Assembly: GCA_021801945.1 (NCBI GenBank)
Contig: JAKABE010000121.1
Location: 1 to 8,336 of the forward strand
Reading direction: 5' to 3'
Length of the DNA: 8,336 bases
Source: Acidobacteriota bacterium
GTDB taxonomy: Bacteria > Acidobacteriota > Terriglobia > Terriglobales > Acidobacteriaceae
A program made the translations under genes and the position numbers. Positions 1 to 6,408 of this stretch are shown piece by piece. The notes under the pieces were generated by a model. That model had not been told where the DNA came from, ran no database searches, and saw only the letters and a list, made by a program, of their open reading frames with translations. The first letter of the stretch is position 1; each line of letters starts with the position of its first letter.

Positions 1-2632
1 GCTCCTGCCGGTTGATTTCTTCCATTCTGCGCACGTCTACCCGTTCCAGAATCGCCCCTTGGGGATAGGCATCGGAACGGAAGCCGCCCGCCTGCTTCAG
101 CACGGTACTCAGCCGTTCTCCATCAACGATGCCATAGGTTCCGTCGTACCGCACTTCGCCGCTGATCGTAACGGCGGACCCAATATCCATCCAACCTGAT
201 AGCTGCCGGATTCCGAGCACATCGCCGGGCTTAAGAACGACGTTGGCGCTCTTGTCACCAGTGAGTGCTTCGGCTATGTCAACGGTGCGAGATTGGACTA
301 AGACACGCTGCCCGTTCTGAACAGTATAGGTGGAAAGGTCGGCAATCTTGCGGTAGGCGCTGCGGCGAAAACCGCCAGCCATACGCACAAGCCCTGCCGC
401 AGTCATTCCTTGGGACATTGGATAGGTGCCGGGCCGGAGCACGGCTCCATAGATGGACACCGTGGGCGCGTCAACTTGGTAACGCCCGAATACCTCTACG
501 GTATCAAACGGCTGGAGCGTAATGGGATCATTGCCGATCAATACATCGGGGAGATTGAAGGGGATCGACACCGGATGCAAGTCGGGGGGGACCAAGCGGA
601 CGATGTCGGCTCGGATGGCCGGTTCGGGCATCACGTCCTGGTAAGAATGGAGAAGATCGTCAACGGTCATTCCCTCTCGCCAAGCGTAGGGGCCGGGTTT
701 ATACACGTGGCCCTCAAGGTAGACGACCTGGTCATTGTAGGGGAGGATCGGTGACACCTCAATAAAGTCGCCGTCCTGTACCTGGAAGGGAGGCAGCTTG
801 GCTTCGCCTTTCGTGCCATCGGGTATCTTTACGCGCAGCATCGTATGCTGTTGGTGCGCTATTACGCGTTCTACCCGAATCTCCTTCAGATCGGCCGAAG
901 GCATGAGGCCCCCAGCAAGATTCAAGACTTGCTTTAAATCGGTTTTGCCCTTCAATTCGTAGATCGCCGGCCGCCGCACCATCCCTGCTACTGAAACCTG
1001 AGGGCCGACCGGGGGCACCAGGATGGTGTCGCCGGGCTGGAGCCGATGCAAATTGGTCCGTACCCCCCGCAGCAGAAAGTCATAGAGATCAATTTTCTGG
1101 ACCAGATGGGTACCACGATACTGTTCCAAAATTCGAAGCGACCCCTCGCTTGTCGGTCCTCCTGCTTCAAAAAGAGCATTGAGCGGGGTGGACAATGAAC
1201 TGACGTCGTAGGCTCCCGGCCGCTGCACGTCGCCGACGACATAGACCCTCACCGTGCGCACGCGGCCCAGTGAAAGTTCCACATGCTCATCCTGAAATTG
1301 CGTGCTCAGAGCCCTTTGGGCGGCATTTTGCGCCTGAGCTATGGTGAGGCCGGAGACGGTAATAGTGCCGGCTTCAGGCAGTTCGATTTTCCCCTGACGA
1401 TCTACGATCCGGCTCAGCCGCGCCGGTTGCCCTCCCCACATATTCACGATCAGGCTATCTCCGGGGCCGAGGACATAGTCGGGACCAACGGGTAAATCCA
1501 TCGGCAATAAGTTGATGTTGCCGGTTCCGAACAGAAAAGTATCGCTCCCGAACCGCCGCAACCTGACATTGGTAGGCACCTCCTGCGAGTAAAGATCCCA
1601 CGACGAGGCGAGATTGGGATAAGGCGACGGCGTTTCCTTTCGCAGTTCTCTCGGCGGTTGTGGAGGGCGCATCGGAAAAAGAGGATAGCGGCCGGCAAAA
1701 TTCGGATTCGCGTACGGATTGTATTGACGCGTCCCGCCGATTTGCGTCGATAAGCCAAGTGCATTGGCTCTCCCCATCCGCGATTGGCCGGGAAAGACCG
1801 TGTAACCTTGCTCAATAAGCTGGCCGGCTATCAGGGAGCGGAAATTTGGATCCTGCTGGATGCAGTTGTAGACCCCGGTATTCGAAATGGTTGAAGGATC
1901 AACCCCATACTGCTGTCCGGCGAGGTACTTTGCTGTTCCCATGGTGTCCGGATCCTGCTCCAGAATCGCAATGACCTGTTGGGGCGAAACCATGGGCATA
2001 TTCATTTGCCCGGTCATTCCAGATTGATTTGGGTAGTATTGCCCTTGCTGCTGTGCCTGATATGGAGAAGAAGCCCCTCCCTGAGGGTAATAATATGGCT
2101 GATAAGATCCGCCTTGCTGATAGTAATATGGCGAGTAAGACCCTCCTGGCGATGGGTAAGTTTGACTAAATTGACCTTGTTGTAGAGCAGATCCGAGTTG
2201 CGCATTTTGCGGATAGGTTGCGCCCTGCGGATAGGTTGCGCCCTGGGGATAGGTTGCGCCCTGGGGATAAGAGCCTTGCGCGGGGTAAGCGCCCTGCAAC
2301 CCATTCAGCGAGTAGCCTCCCTGGGAATCATAGCCTGGGTTGGCTCCCTGCATTCCCACACTGGATGCTGCCCCAAGCGACGTGCCGGAATTGTACGTGC
2401 CCGCCCCCAAGGCTTGACTTGGGCCGCCAAGATAACAAGCTGGCTGAGTCCCTAACTCGGCTCCTGCCAGCGGCGGCTGAGGATAATTTCCGGCTCCCAA
2501 GTTCTGGCTGTGCGCATATGCGGAGGACATCAAACAGGTGAACGACGCAAATAGGAAGACCTGCACCCGATACCATCCGATTCGGCTCGCGAATCGATTC
2601 CAGGGGCAGCGCGTTTTGTTTCCCGGCTTCAC
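1..2632 (-). CDS. Polysaccharide biosynthesis/export protein with multiple SLBB domains, secreted (partial, C-terminus off the left edge)
   Basis: Outer-membrane/periplasmic polysaccharide export protein of the Wza-like poly_export/SLBB class, expected to form the export channel for capsule or exopolysaccharide. The frame is open for 877 codons with no stop before the left edge. I chose GTG at 2632 because an in-frame TAA lies directly before it and AGAGG sits 6 nt upstream. Residues 1-41 look like a Sec signal peptide: basic start, hydrophobic VFLFASFTCLMSS, AYA cleavage site, no good lipobox. Residues about 42-220 are low-complexity Gln/Tyr/Pro/Gly/Ser with YPQGAT repeats. The poly_export domain begins near residue 386 (YVLGPGDSLIVNMWGG). 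SLBB-type units follow near residues 460 (VVGDVQRPGAY), 541 (VAGMVRRPAIY), 633 (LEGHVYKPGPY), 726 (IYGAVLRPGTY) and 822 (ISGEVRYDGTY), several with LxPGD motifs. It is longer than typical Wza. The family call is firm; the exported polymer is unknown. Confidence 0.93.
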   Translation of the reverse strand, partial: MKPGNKTRCPWNRFASRIGWYRVQVFLFASFTCLMSSAYAHSQNLGAGNYPQPPLAGAELGTQPACYLGGPSQALGAGTYNSGTSLGAASSVGMQGANPGYDSQGGYSLNGLQGAYPAQGSYPQGATYPQGATYPQGATYPQNAQLGSALQQGQFSQTYPSPGGSYSPYYYQQGGSYQPYYYPQGGASSPYQAQQQGQYYPNQSGMTGQMNMPMVSPQQVIAILEQDPDTMGTAKYLAGQQYGVDPSTISNTGVYNCIQQDPNFRSLIAGQLIEQGYTVFPGQSRMGRANALGLSTQIGGTRQYNPYANPNFAGRYPLFPMRPPQPPRELRKETPSPYPNLASSWDLYSQEVPTNVRLRRFGSDTFLFGTGNINLLPMDLPVGPDYVLGPGDSLIVNMWGGQPARLSRIVDRQGKIELPEAGTITVSGLTIAQAQNAAQRALSTQFQDEHVELSLGRVRTVRVYVVGDVQRPGAYDVSSLSTPLNALFEAGGPTSEGSLRILEQYRGTHLVQKIDLYDFLLRGVRTNLHRLQPGDTILVPPVGPQVSVAGMVRRPAIYELKGKTDLKQVLNLAGGLMPSADLKEIRVERVIAHQQHTMLRVKIPDGTKGEAKLPPFQVQDGDFIEVSPILPYNDQVVYLEGHVYKPGPYAWREGMTVDDLLHSYQDVMPEPAIRADIVRLVPPDLHPVSIPFNLPDVLIGNDPITLQPFDTVEVFGRYQVDAPTVSIYGAVLRPGTYPMSQGMTAAGLVRMAGGFRRSAYRKIADLSTYTVQNGQRVLVQSRTVDIAEALTGDKSANVVLKPGDVLGIRQLSGWMDIGSAVTISGEVRYDGTYGIVDGERLSTVLKQAGGFRSDAYPQGAILERVDVRRMEEINRQE
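2211..2270 (-). repeat. 18-bp tandem repeat (three near-identical copies) encoding YPQGAT
   Basis: On the plus strand the unit ggataggttgcgccctgS occurs at 2211-2228, 2229-2246 and 2247-2264, differing only at the last base; a decayed fourth copy starts at 2265. The period is a multiple of three, so copy-number change keeps the frame and lengthens or shortens the low-complexity segment of the SLBB export protein (Tyr-Pro-Gln-Gly-Ala-Thr). Related YPQ and YYQQGG motifs flank it, suggesting older expansions. Confidence 0.9.
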
Positions 2633-2643
2633 TTATAACCTCT
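2627..2643 (-). promoter_or_regulatory. Ribosome-binding site and GTG start of the SLBB export gene
   Basis: Read on the minus strand, tctagAGGttataaGTG places an AGAGG purine run six bases before GTG 2632-2630. The in-frame TAA directly before the GTG excludes any longer start. Starting here gives a normal basic signal-peptide n-region (MKPGNKTR...); a later ATG inside the hydrophobic segment would lose it. Confidence 0.6.
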
Positions 2644-2649
2644 AGATTG

Positions 2650-2685
2650 GGTTCGAAGAGTGAACCGCTCGTAAACGACGAGCGG
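2650..2685 (-). promoter_or_regulatory. Two abutting hairpins in the leader of the SLBB export gene
   Basis: A perfect 8-bp stem (plus-strand CCGCTCGT 2665-2672 and ACGAGCGG 2678-2685, loop aaacg) abuts a 5-bp stem (GGTTC 2650-2654 and GAACC 2662-2666, loop gaagagt). They share only the two bases 2665-2666, so they are nearly side by side or slightly competing. The stronger one lies 33 bp upstream of the GTG start. No U-run follows on the minus strand, so this is not a standard intrinsic terminator. It could be an operator for the adjacent ribbon-helix-helix protein or an mRNA leader structure; the pairing is seen, the role is inferred. Confidence 0.45.
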
Positions 2686-2773
2686 ACCGTGCTGAATACG
2701 TACATCTGCCGCCTGATGCGGCGGTTGCGGCGTTTTCGTCAACACTGTCAGGCGTGCTTCAGCAAAGCCCAGT

Positions 2774-3082
2774 CTACCGGGCCCCTCGCTGGTGCCCGGA
2801 ACGCCGACTGTGCGGCGTCCGGTTTGTTTTAAGCAGCGCCAACTCCGCGCTCAGTTGCTCCACTTTTTGCTTCAACTCTTCCATTTTTGCGGAATTTTCA
2901 CCGACGCTCAAGGCCAAAGATCTCTCCTGCTCTGCATGATTCATGAAGCTGTAGATCGCCTTTCGCGCAAGGTCGGAAATACTGCGCGAGCCGTTTTGGG
3001 CACAAAACTGCTCTACGGCTGAATATTCTTCCTCGCTGAGGCGGACACCAATTGTGCGTGCGCGGGGGATCAGTACTGCCAT
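2774..3082 (-). CDS. Small ribbon-helix-helix DNA-binding protein with coiled-coil tail
   Basis: A 102-residue probable transcription factor of the ribbon-helix-helix (MetJ/Arc-like) fold, which dimerises through a short beta-strand that reads the DNA major groove. The strand is residues 9-15 (RTIGVRLS), helix 1 about 16-29 (EEEYSAVEQFCAQ), then the turn NGSRS, and helix 2 about 34-48 (SISDLARKAIYSFM). Residues 62-86 form a heptad-like Leu/Val/Lys/Glu segment (MEELKQKVEQLSAELALLK), a likely coiled coil for oligomerisation. The last 16 residues are basic and disordered-looking, and their DNA contains two hairpins. The ATG at 3082 has only a weak Shine-Dalgarno. It lies 141 bp upstream of the SLBB export gene on the same strand, so it may control that gene or itself; this is inferred from position. 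It could also be an unpaired antitoxin-like protein, but no toxin gene is adjacent. Confidence 0.75.
   Translation of the reverse strand: MAVLIPRARTIGVRLSEEEYSAVEQFCAQNGSRSISDLARKAIYSFMNHAEQERSLALSVGENSAKMEELKQKVEQLSAELALLKTNRTPHSRRSGHQRGAR
2777..2820 (-). repeat. Two overlapping inverted repeats inside the 3' end of the ribbon-helix-helix gene
   Basis: Plus-strand CCGGGC (2777-2782) pairs perfectly with GCCCGG (2794-2799). GGAACGCCG (2798-2806) pairs with CGGCGTCC (2813-2820) with one bulged base and a 6-nt loop. Both lie in codons for the basic tail of the protein. There is no T-run after them on the minus strand, so they do not form a canonical terminator; they might slow transcription or protect the mRNA 3' end. 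Confidence 0.4.
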
Positions 3083-3172
3083 GGGACACTCGTATTTGAA
3101 AAGAGCGGGAAGAGTGGATTTTGATGCGAATGAGGAACGATAAATGCTCAGGCTAGAGATCGGCAGGCTTCG

Positions 3173-3198
3173 CCCCCCTCGGTCCCAGGGGGGGGGGG
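3173..3198. repeat. G11 homopolymer facing a C6 run
   Basis: Six consecutive C (3173-3178) are followed after nine bases by eleven consecutive G (3188-3198). The C run can pair with any six of the G, giving a slippable hairpin of G-C pairs. It lies about 90-115 bp upstream of the ribbon-helix-helix start codon, where length change by polymerase slippage could alter promoter or leader spacing. Run length in an assembly may also be a sequencing artefact. Confidence 0.7.
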
Positions 3199-3646
3199 AT
3201 CGAGTAGTGAGACCGCCGCACTCGAAACACTGCTTTGGGAAAGCGTGTCCGACGCAACCGCTTTACGGTCTGGTATTTGATTTACGGCAAAGTTGCTTGT
3301 CCCGAGCTTGAGGCAATGCTCTAAGATCAGCACCTTCACCATACCATGAATGAAAGCAGGAGACAACGAAAACCATAACTTTTGTCAAACATTTGTGAGC
3401 TTTAATCGGCGCAAAATTGTCCTTTAGGTCTGGCATTCCGTATCGGCTGGCGATACTGGGGTGCAAGCATTCAGAACGGCATCGCGATCTGTCGTTGAGC
3501 AGTGATCTTCCAGTTCGGTCCTGGAACGCAGGTGCATTCATCCAAGTCATGACCCGAAGCGATCCGCTGATCGCCTTTGATCATGCGTCGCATGCAGCGA
3601 ATCTGAACCAAGTCCTTGAGTGGCTATTCTTGGGGAGGGTTTCAGC

Positions 3647-3728
3647 AACTTGCCTTCGCCATTTCCTTCCTCGTCATCACGCTCGGAAGGTGGACGGGGG
3701 GAGAGGCAAGTGGATGGTGAAGGCAGTT
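3647..3728. repeat. Imperfect long inverted repeat (hairpin-type element)
   Basis: The left arm aacttgccttcgccat (3647-3662) pairs with the right arm atggtgaaggcagtt (3714-3728) through 14 Watson-Crick pairs, one G-T type position and one bulge. Inside, CCTTCC (3665-3670) can pair with GGAAGG (3685-3690). The layout of outer stem, inner hairpin and G-rich internal segment resembles small intergenic repeat elements of the REP/MITE kind, but multiple genomic copies cannot be seen from one window. Confidence 0.4.
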
Positions 3729-3854
3729 GGCGCATCCGCGCAGGTCAGGTGAATAGAACCTGCGGCACTTTCGTTGCCGGCCGTGGCTGCTGGCTTCTAT
3801 GCGAAGTCGTGCGCACAATCTCGTGGCGTGGCCACTGTGCCATGCTTGATCCCT

Positions 3855-4175
3855 TTACGGGGAATGGCGGTCCGAATAGACAGGCGAACCGGTCTCCTTG
3901 CTTCTTCGCCGGAGGAGTTCATGGAGGACGTGTTTGGTCAACACGCCACTGCATCGGAAACGGGCTCCCTTCTTTATCAGCTCCCAAAGGGCCCTTTCCC
4001 CCTCCTCGCTGATGGCCGTTACGTTCCTGAGATCGACCTCTAGCCGCCGGCCGCAGAGTCCCGAGTTTGCGGCGCTCCAAGCCGCTCCTAGCTCTTCGAT
4101 CCAGGGCGCCATCGCCTTGCCCTCCAGAACCACGCTGCGGCGCTTTGGGCTGTCATGGACGGATATTTTCAGCAC
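3855..4175 (-). CDS. Small STAS-like domain protein
   Basis: A 106-residue protein with the pattern of a single STAS (anti-sigma-factor antagonist-like) domain: strand LKISVHD (2-8), strand and turn SVVLEGKAMAPWIEEL (14-29), strand RLEVDLRNVTAI (44-55), helix EEGERALWELIKKG (57-70), strand ARFRCSG (71-77) and a C-terminal helix (80-91). I chose GTG at 4175 because AGGAGG lies exactly 7 nt upstream; the more upstream start near 4232 would add 19 residues that look non-coding. Canonical antagonists have a DSSG-type phosphorylatable serine after the VDL strand; here the segment is ISEEG, so partner-switch phosphorylation at that place is doubtful. It probably acts as a cytoplasmic protein-protein interaction module. 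No kinase or sigma gene is visible beside it. The fold call is moderate, the function unknown. Confidence 0.7.
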   Translation of the reverse strand: MLKISVHDSPKRRSVVLEGKAMAPWIEELGAAWSAANSGLCGRRLEVDLRNVTAISEEGERALWELIKKGARFRCSGVLTKHVLHELLRRRSKETGSPVYSDRHSP

Positions 4176-4182
4176 ACATTTC

Positions 4183-4188
4183 CCTCCT
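4183..4188 (-). promoter_or_regulatory. Perfect Shine-Dalgarno AGGAGG of the STAS-like gene
   Basis: The minus strand reads AGGAGG, then seven bases, then GTG at 4175-4173. It is the strongest ribosome-binding site on the minus strand of this window and decides the GTG start over the upstream in-frame alternative. An ATG two bases further up, in another frame, opens only a very short frame (ATG TGT GCT GAA...). Confidence 0.8.
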
Positions 4189-4254
4189 CTGGACCTGGGG
4201 AATCGGGCAGTTTGAATTGGGCGCAGCTTCAAGGGCGAAGTCCTGGACTCATTT

Positions 4255-4285
4255 TGCGTGCTTTACTTGGGGACCCAAGCACGCA
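4255..4285. promoter_or_regulatory. Perfect 9-bp inverted repeat with 13-bp spacer (operator-like dyad)
   Basis: TGCGTGCTT (4255-4263) is the exact reverse complement of AAGCACGCA (4277-4285). The spacer tacttggggaccc can itself shift into an alternative inner stem (CTTGGG/CCCAAG as read on the minus strand). It lies 80 bp upstream of the STAS start and about 250 bp upstream of the DUF2229 gene. Arm length and symmetry fit a dimeric regulator site; without a T-run it is a poor terminator. Confidence 0.5.
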
Positions 4286-4533
4286 TCTTCAGGCTGATCC
4301 CAGGTCTGGAAGCTGCAATATCGGTGCCATCGTGGCTCTTATGGTTCCCGATGAATTCGCGCAGGAATCTCTGAAATTCGGAAACAAGTTGCCGAGATTG
4401 TCGAGTTGGTTCTGTTCCCCGCGCATCGACGTTTTCGTCATTCGACGCCGGCTCTGCGGATAGTTCAGAGAAACCGCGGCTTCCGGACGAGGCAGTTTGG
4501 CAAGTGACGTGCCTCACAGACCCATAAACACCG

Positions 4534-6408
4534 ATGGGAGACAGTAAAGTCAATATCTATAGCAGTCTTGGCCTCGCAGCATCTGGCGAGGAGGTGGAAA
4601 AGTACACGGAGCTGCCGTGCGTCTTGGAGATAGAGAGCAAGATGTCGCCGCCGTCCCCACAACTCGCTTCCGATTTGTGCGAGAAAAGCTCCGAGAAGAC
4701 GGCGAGTTCTCTCCACCGCCCGTTGCGGCCGCCGGAACTTCCGTTTACCGCAGAAGAACGCGGCCGCGCAACCATACTCTTTGGTGGACTCACATGGAAG
4801 CACGAACGGCTCATCGAAGGATTGTTGCGGGGGGCCGGATATCGCTGCCAGCGGCTGCCGGAGACTGACCGCGCCGCACATGAACTTGGGCGCGAGTTCT
4901 GCGCCAGCGGGATGTGCAACCCGGTTTATTTCACGGTGGGTAATCTGATTCGGTATCTGCGCGGTCTTGAACAGACCGGGTTGCCGCGCGACGAAATTGT
5001 TCGCAACTATGTATATTTCACGGCCGCCTGCGGGGGGCCGTGCAGGTTCGGGATGTACGAGTCAGAGTTTCGCTCAGCGCTAAATGCCGCCGGCTACTAT
5101 GGCTTCCGCATTCTCTCATTTTCTCAGGACAAGGGCATCCTTGCTTCAACCGGGCACAGCGGAATGGTGTTCACCGTGGACTTCGGGATGAATGCGCTGC
5201 ACGCCTTTATCCTGGGCGACCTGCTCCATGCCCTCCAGCATCAACTACGTCCGTTTGAGCTGCAGCCCGGCGCAGTGGAAAAGTCCATTGCTGCCGCAGC
5301 GGATGCCATCGCGGCGCATTTCGAGCATCATCGTGGATTCCAACTGAGCAGTTTGCTTCCGGCTGCTCTGCTCCCGGATCAAGAATCGGCCTGGTACTTC
5401 GTTCCCAACAGGCTCGGCAAGATCCTTTTGCATCTGCGGGGTCATGCGTTGCGGCCTGTTCTGACAGAGGTGCGCGAGGCGCTCAAGAAGGTGGAGGTGG
5501 ACTGGCTGCGCGTGCGGCCGGTGGTCAAGGTGATTGGCGAGTTCTGGGCGCAGATGACCGAAAGCGATGGAAATTTCCGCATGCTGGAGTTTCTTGAGAA
5601 TGAAGGCGCGGAGGTCTCGGTGGAACCCATCAGCGCCTGGCTGCTGTATCTGCTGCATCAGAGAAAGGCGGCCAGCATCCGCAGTTTCCAGATGGCCGCA
5701 CATGTTGCGCCGTGGAGATCGCCCGCGAACGCGCTTAGCGCGAGGACGGCGGCGCTGCTGAAATGGGCGGCCTTCAGTGCGGGGGAGCGGATTTACCGGC
5801 GGCACTTTCAGCGGCTGGCCGGGATGCTGGGCGGGCAGAACCAGCTTCCCGTTTCGCAGAAGGCGCTGTCTGAGCTGGCTGCGCCGTGGTACGACACTTC
5901 ACTGCGCGGAGGCGAGGGGCACCTTGAGGTCGCGAAGACGCTCTATTACACGCGCAACCATCGTTGCCATCTTGTGCTGGCGCTGAAGCCGTTTGGATGT
6001 CTGCCTTCCACGCAGTCAGACGCGGTGCAGGCCTGCCTCGTGGAGCGGTTCGCTGAGGCGAACTTTCTGCCTATCGAAACCTCGGCCGAGGGAGAGATCC
6101 ACGCCTACAGCCGCGTACAGATGGCGCTTTCTGAAGCGCGCGTACAAGCTGCGGCTGAGTTCGAGCGCGCCGTCGAGTCGGCGCATCATTCGCTGGACGA
6201 GATCCGGAGCTTTGTGGCCGGACAGCCCGCGCTGCGTCACCCGCTCTGCTCGATTCCGCGGCATGATGGCGTCGCTTCCACCGCCGCCAATTTTCTTTTG
6301 TACGCGGACCGCCTGATGACGGCCGAGGGTGGAGGCTCGCACGCGCGGACCGGCTTCCCAGTGACGGATATAAACCGCTTGAACTCCAGAGAGGAGATGC
6401 AACCATGA
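4534..6408 (+). CDS. DUF2229/2-hydroxyacyl-CoA dehydratase-related Fe-S protein (activase partner)
   Basis: A 624-residue protein of the DUF2229 family related to 2-hydroxyacyl-CoA dehydratases, which are reduced by ATP-hydrolysing activases. The domain begins near residue 77 with RATILFGGLTWKHERLI, then FCASGMCNPVYFTVGNLIRYL (122-142), YFTAACGGPCRFGMYE (161-176), VDFGMNALHAFILGD (215-229), VIGEFWAQMTESDGNF (333-348), KPFGCLPSTQSDAVQ (485-499) and FLPIETSAEGEIHAYSRVQMA (511-531). Candidate cluster ligands are C123, C128, C166, C170 and C489. ATG 4534 has no clear Shine-Dalgarno; residues 1-70 are family-poor, and ATG 4642 (residue 37) is an alternative start. No signal peptide or membrane segment, so probably cytoplasmic. 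It overlaps the radical SAM gene by four bases. The family is firm; whether it is a catalyst, an electron carrier or an activase subunit is not known. Confidence 0.9.
   Translation: MGDSKVNIYSSLGLAASGEEVEKYTELPCVLEIESKMSPPSPQLASDLCEKSSEKTASSLHRPLRPPELPFTAEERGRATILFGGLTWKHERLIEGLLRGAGYRCQRLPETDRAAHELGREFCASGMCNPVYFTVGNLIRYLRGLEQTGLPRDEIVRNYVYFTAACGGPCRFGMYESEFRSALNAAGYYGFRILSFSQDKGILASTGHSGMVFTVDFGMNALHAFILGDLLHALQHQLRPFELQPGAVEKSIAAAADAIAAHFEHHRGFQLSSLLPAALLPDQESAWYFVPNRLGKILLHLRGHALRPVLTEVREALKKVEVDWLRVRPVVKVIGEFWAQMTESDGNFRMLEFLENEGAEVSVEPISAWLLYLLHQRKAASIRSFQMAAHVAPWRSPANALSARTAALLKWAAFSAGERIYRRHFQRLAGMLGGQNQLPVSQKALSELAAPWYDTSLRGGEGHLEVAKTLYYTRNHRCHLVLALKPFGCLPSTQSDAVQACLVERFAEANFLPIETSAEGEIHAYSRVQMALSEARVQAAAEFERAVESAHHSLDEIRSFVAGQPALRHPLCSIPRHDGVASTAANFLLYADRLMTAEGGGSHARTGFPVTDINRLNSREEMQP
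6390..6408 (+). promoter_or_regulatory. Shine-Dalgarno and ATGA stop/start overlap coupling the first two operon genes
   Basis: AGAGGAG (6390-6396) lies eight bases before ATG 6405, inside the last codons of the DUF2229 gene. That gene ends in TGA at 6406-6408, so the two share ATGA. This fixes the radical SAM start and predicts translational coupling, with matched amounts of both proteins. Confidence 0.85.

Larger units (their letters stand above)
3083..3854. other. 772-bp stretch with no convincing gene
   Basis: Between the ribbon-helix-helix gene and the STAS-like gene (both minus strand) I find only short open frames whose translations look like no family I know, are Ser/Pro/Arg-rich, and lack good ribosome-binding sites. 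The stretch contains a G11 homopolymer with a facing C6 run (3173-3198) and an imperfect inverted repeat (3647-3728). It should hold the promoter of the ribbon-helix-helix gene and the end of the STAS transcript, but no promoter with both boxes or intrinsic terminator is clear. It may be a decayed gene, though no recognisable remnant is visible. Confidence 0.5.
4176..4533. other. 358-bp intergenic region between the leftward STAS gene and the rightward activase/radical SAM operon
   Basis: The genes on either side diverge, so promoters for both directions are expected here. I see the strong ribosome-binding site of the STAS gene and a 9-bp dyad (4255-4285), but no clear -35/-10 pair in either direction. 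A minus-strand frame across 4263-4553 is possible but lacks family resemblance and a good start. Confidence 0.5.

Noticed and set aside
2211..2270. Tandem repeats as a CRISPR array
   Set aside because: The 18-bp units abut without spacers and encode an in-frame protein repeat.
2650..2666. GGTTCGAA motif as the T-arm of a tRNA
   Set aside because: No cloverleaf with matching acceptor, D and anticodon stems can be built around it, and no CCA-like end is present.
2665..2722. Hairpins between the ribbon-helix-helix and export genes as intrinsic terminators
   Set aside because: Neither the 8-bp stem nor the GCCGC/GCGGC stem at 2708-2722 is followed by a U-run on the minus strand.
3148..3366. Minus-strand frame ending in a Pro/Gly-rich tail
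   Set aside because: The proline run is only the translated G11 homopolymer; the start is weak and the rest resembles no family.
3383..3388. TTGACA (minus strand) as a -35 box for the ribbon-helix-helix gene
   Set aside because: No acceptable -10 hexamer is found 16-18 bases downstream, and the site is 300 bp from the start codon.
3417..3752. Plus-strand frame of 111 codons in the gene-poor stretch
   Set aside because: No convincing Shine-Dalgarno, composition looks random, and it runs through the imperfect inverted repeat at 3647-3728.
4263..4553. Minus-strand open frame of about 96 codons upstream of the STAS gene
   Set aside because: It needs a TTG or GTG start without a good ribosome-binding site, overlaps the start of the DUF2229 gene, matches no family I recognise and has no clear domain. 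It could be a small real gene but the sequence does not support it.
5245..5805. 186-codon minus-strand frame opposite the DUF2229 gene
   Set aside because: Antisense shadow of a conserved family; no motif of its own.
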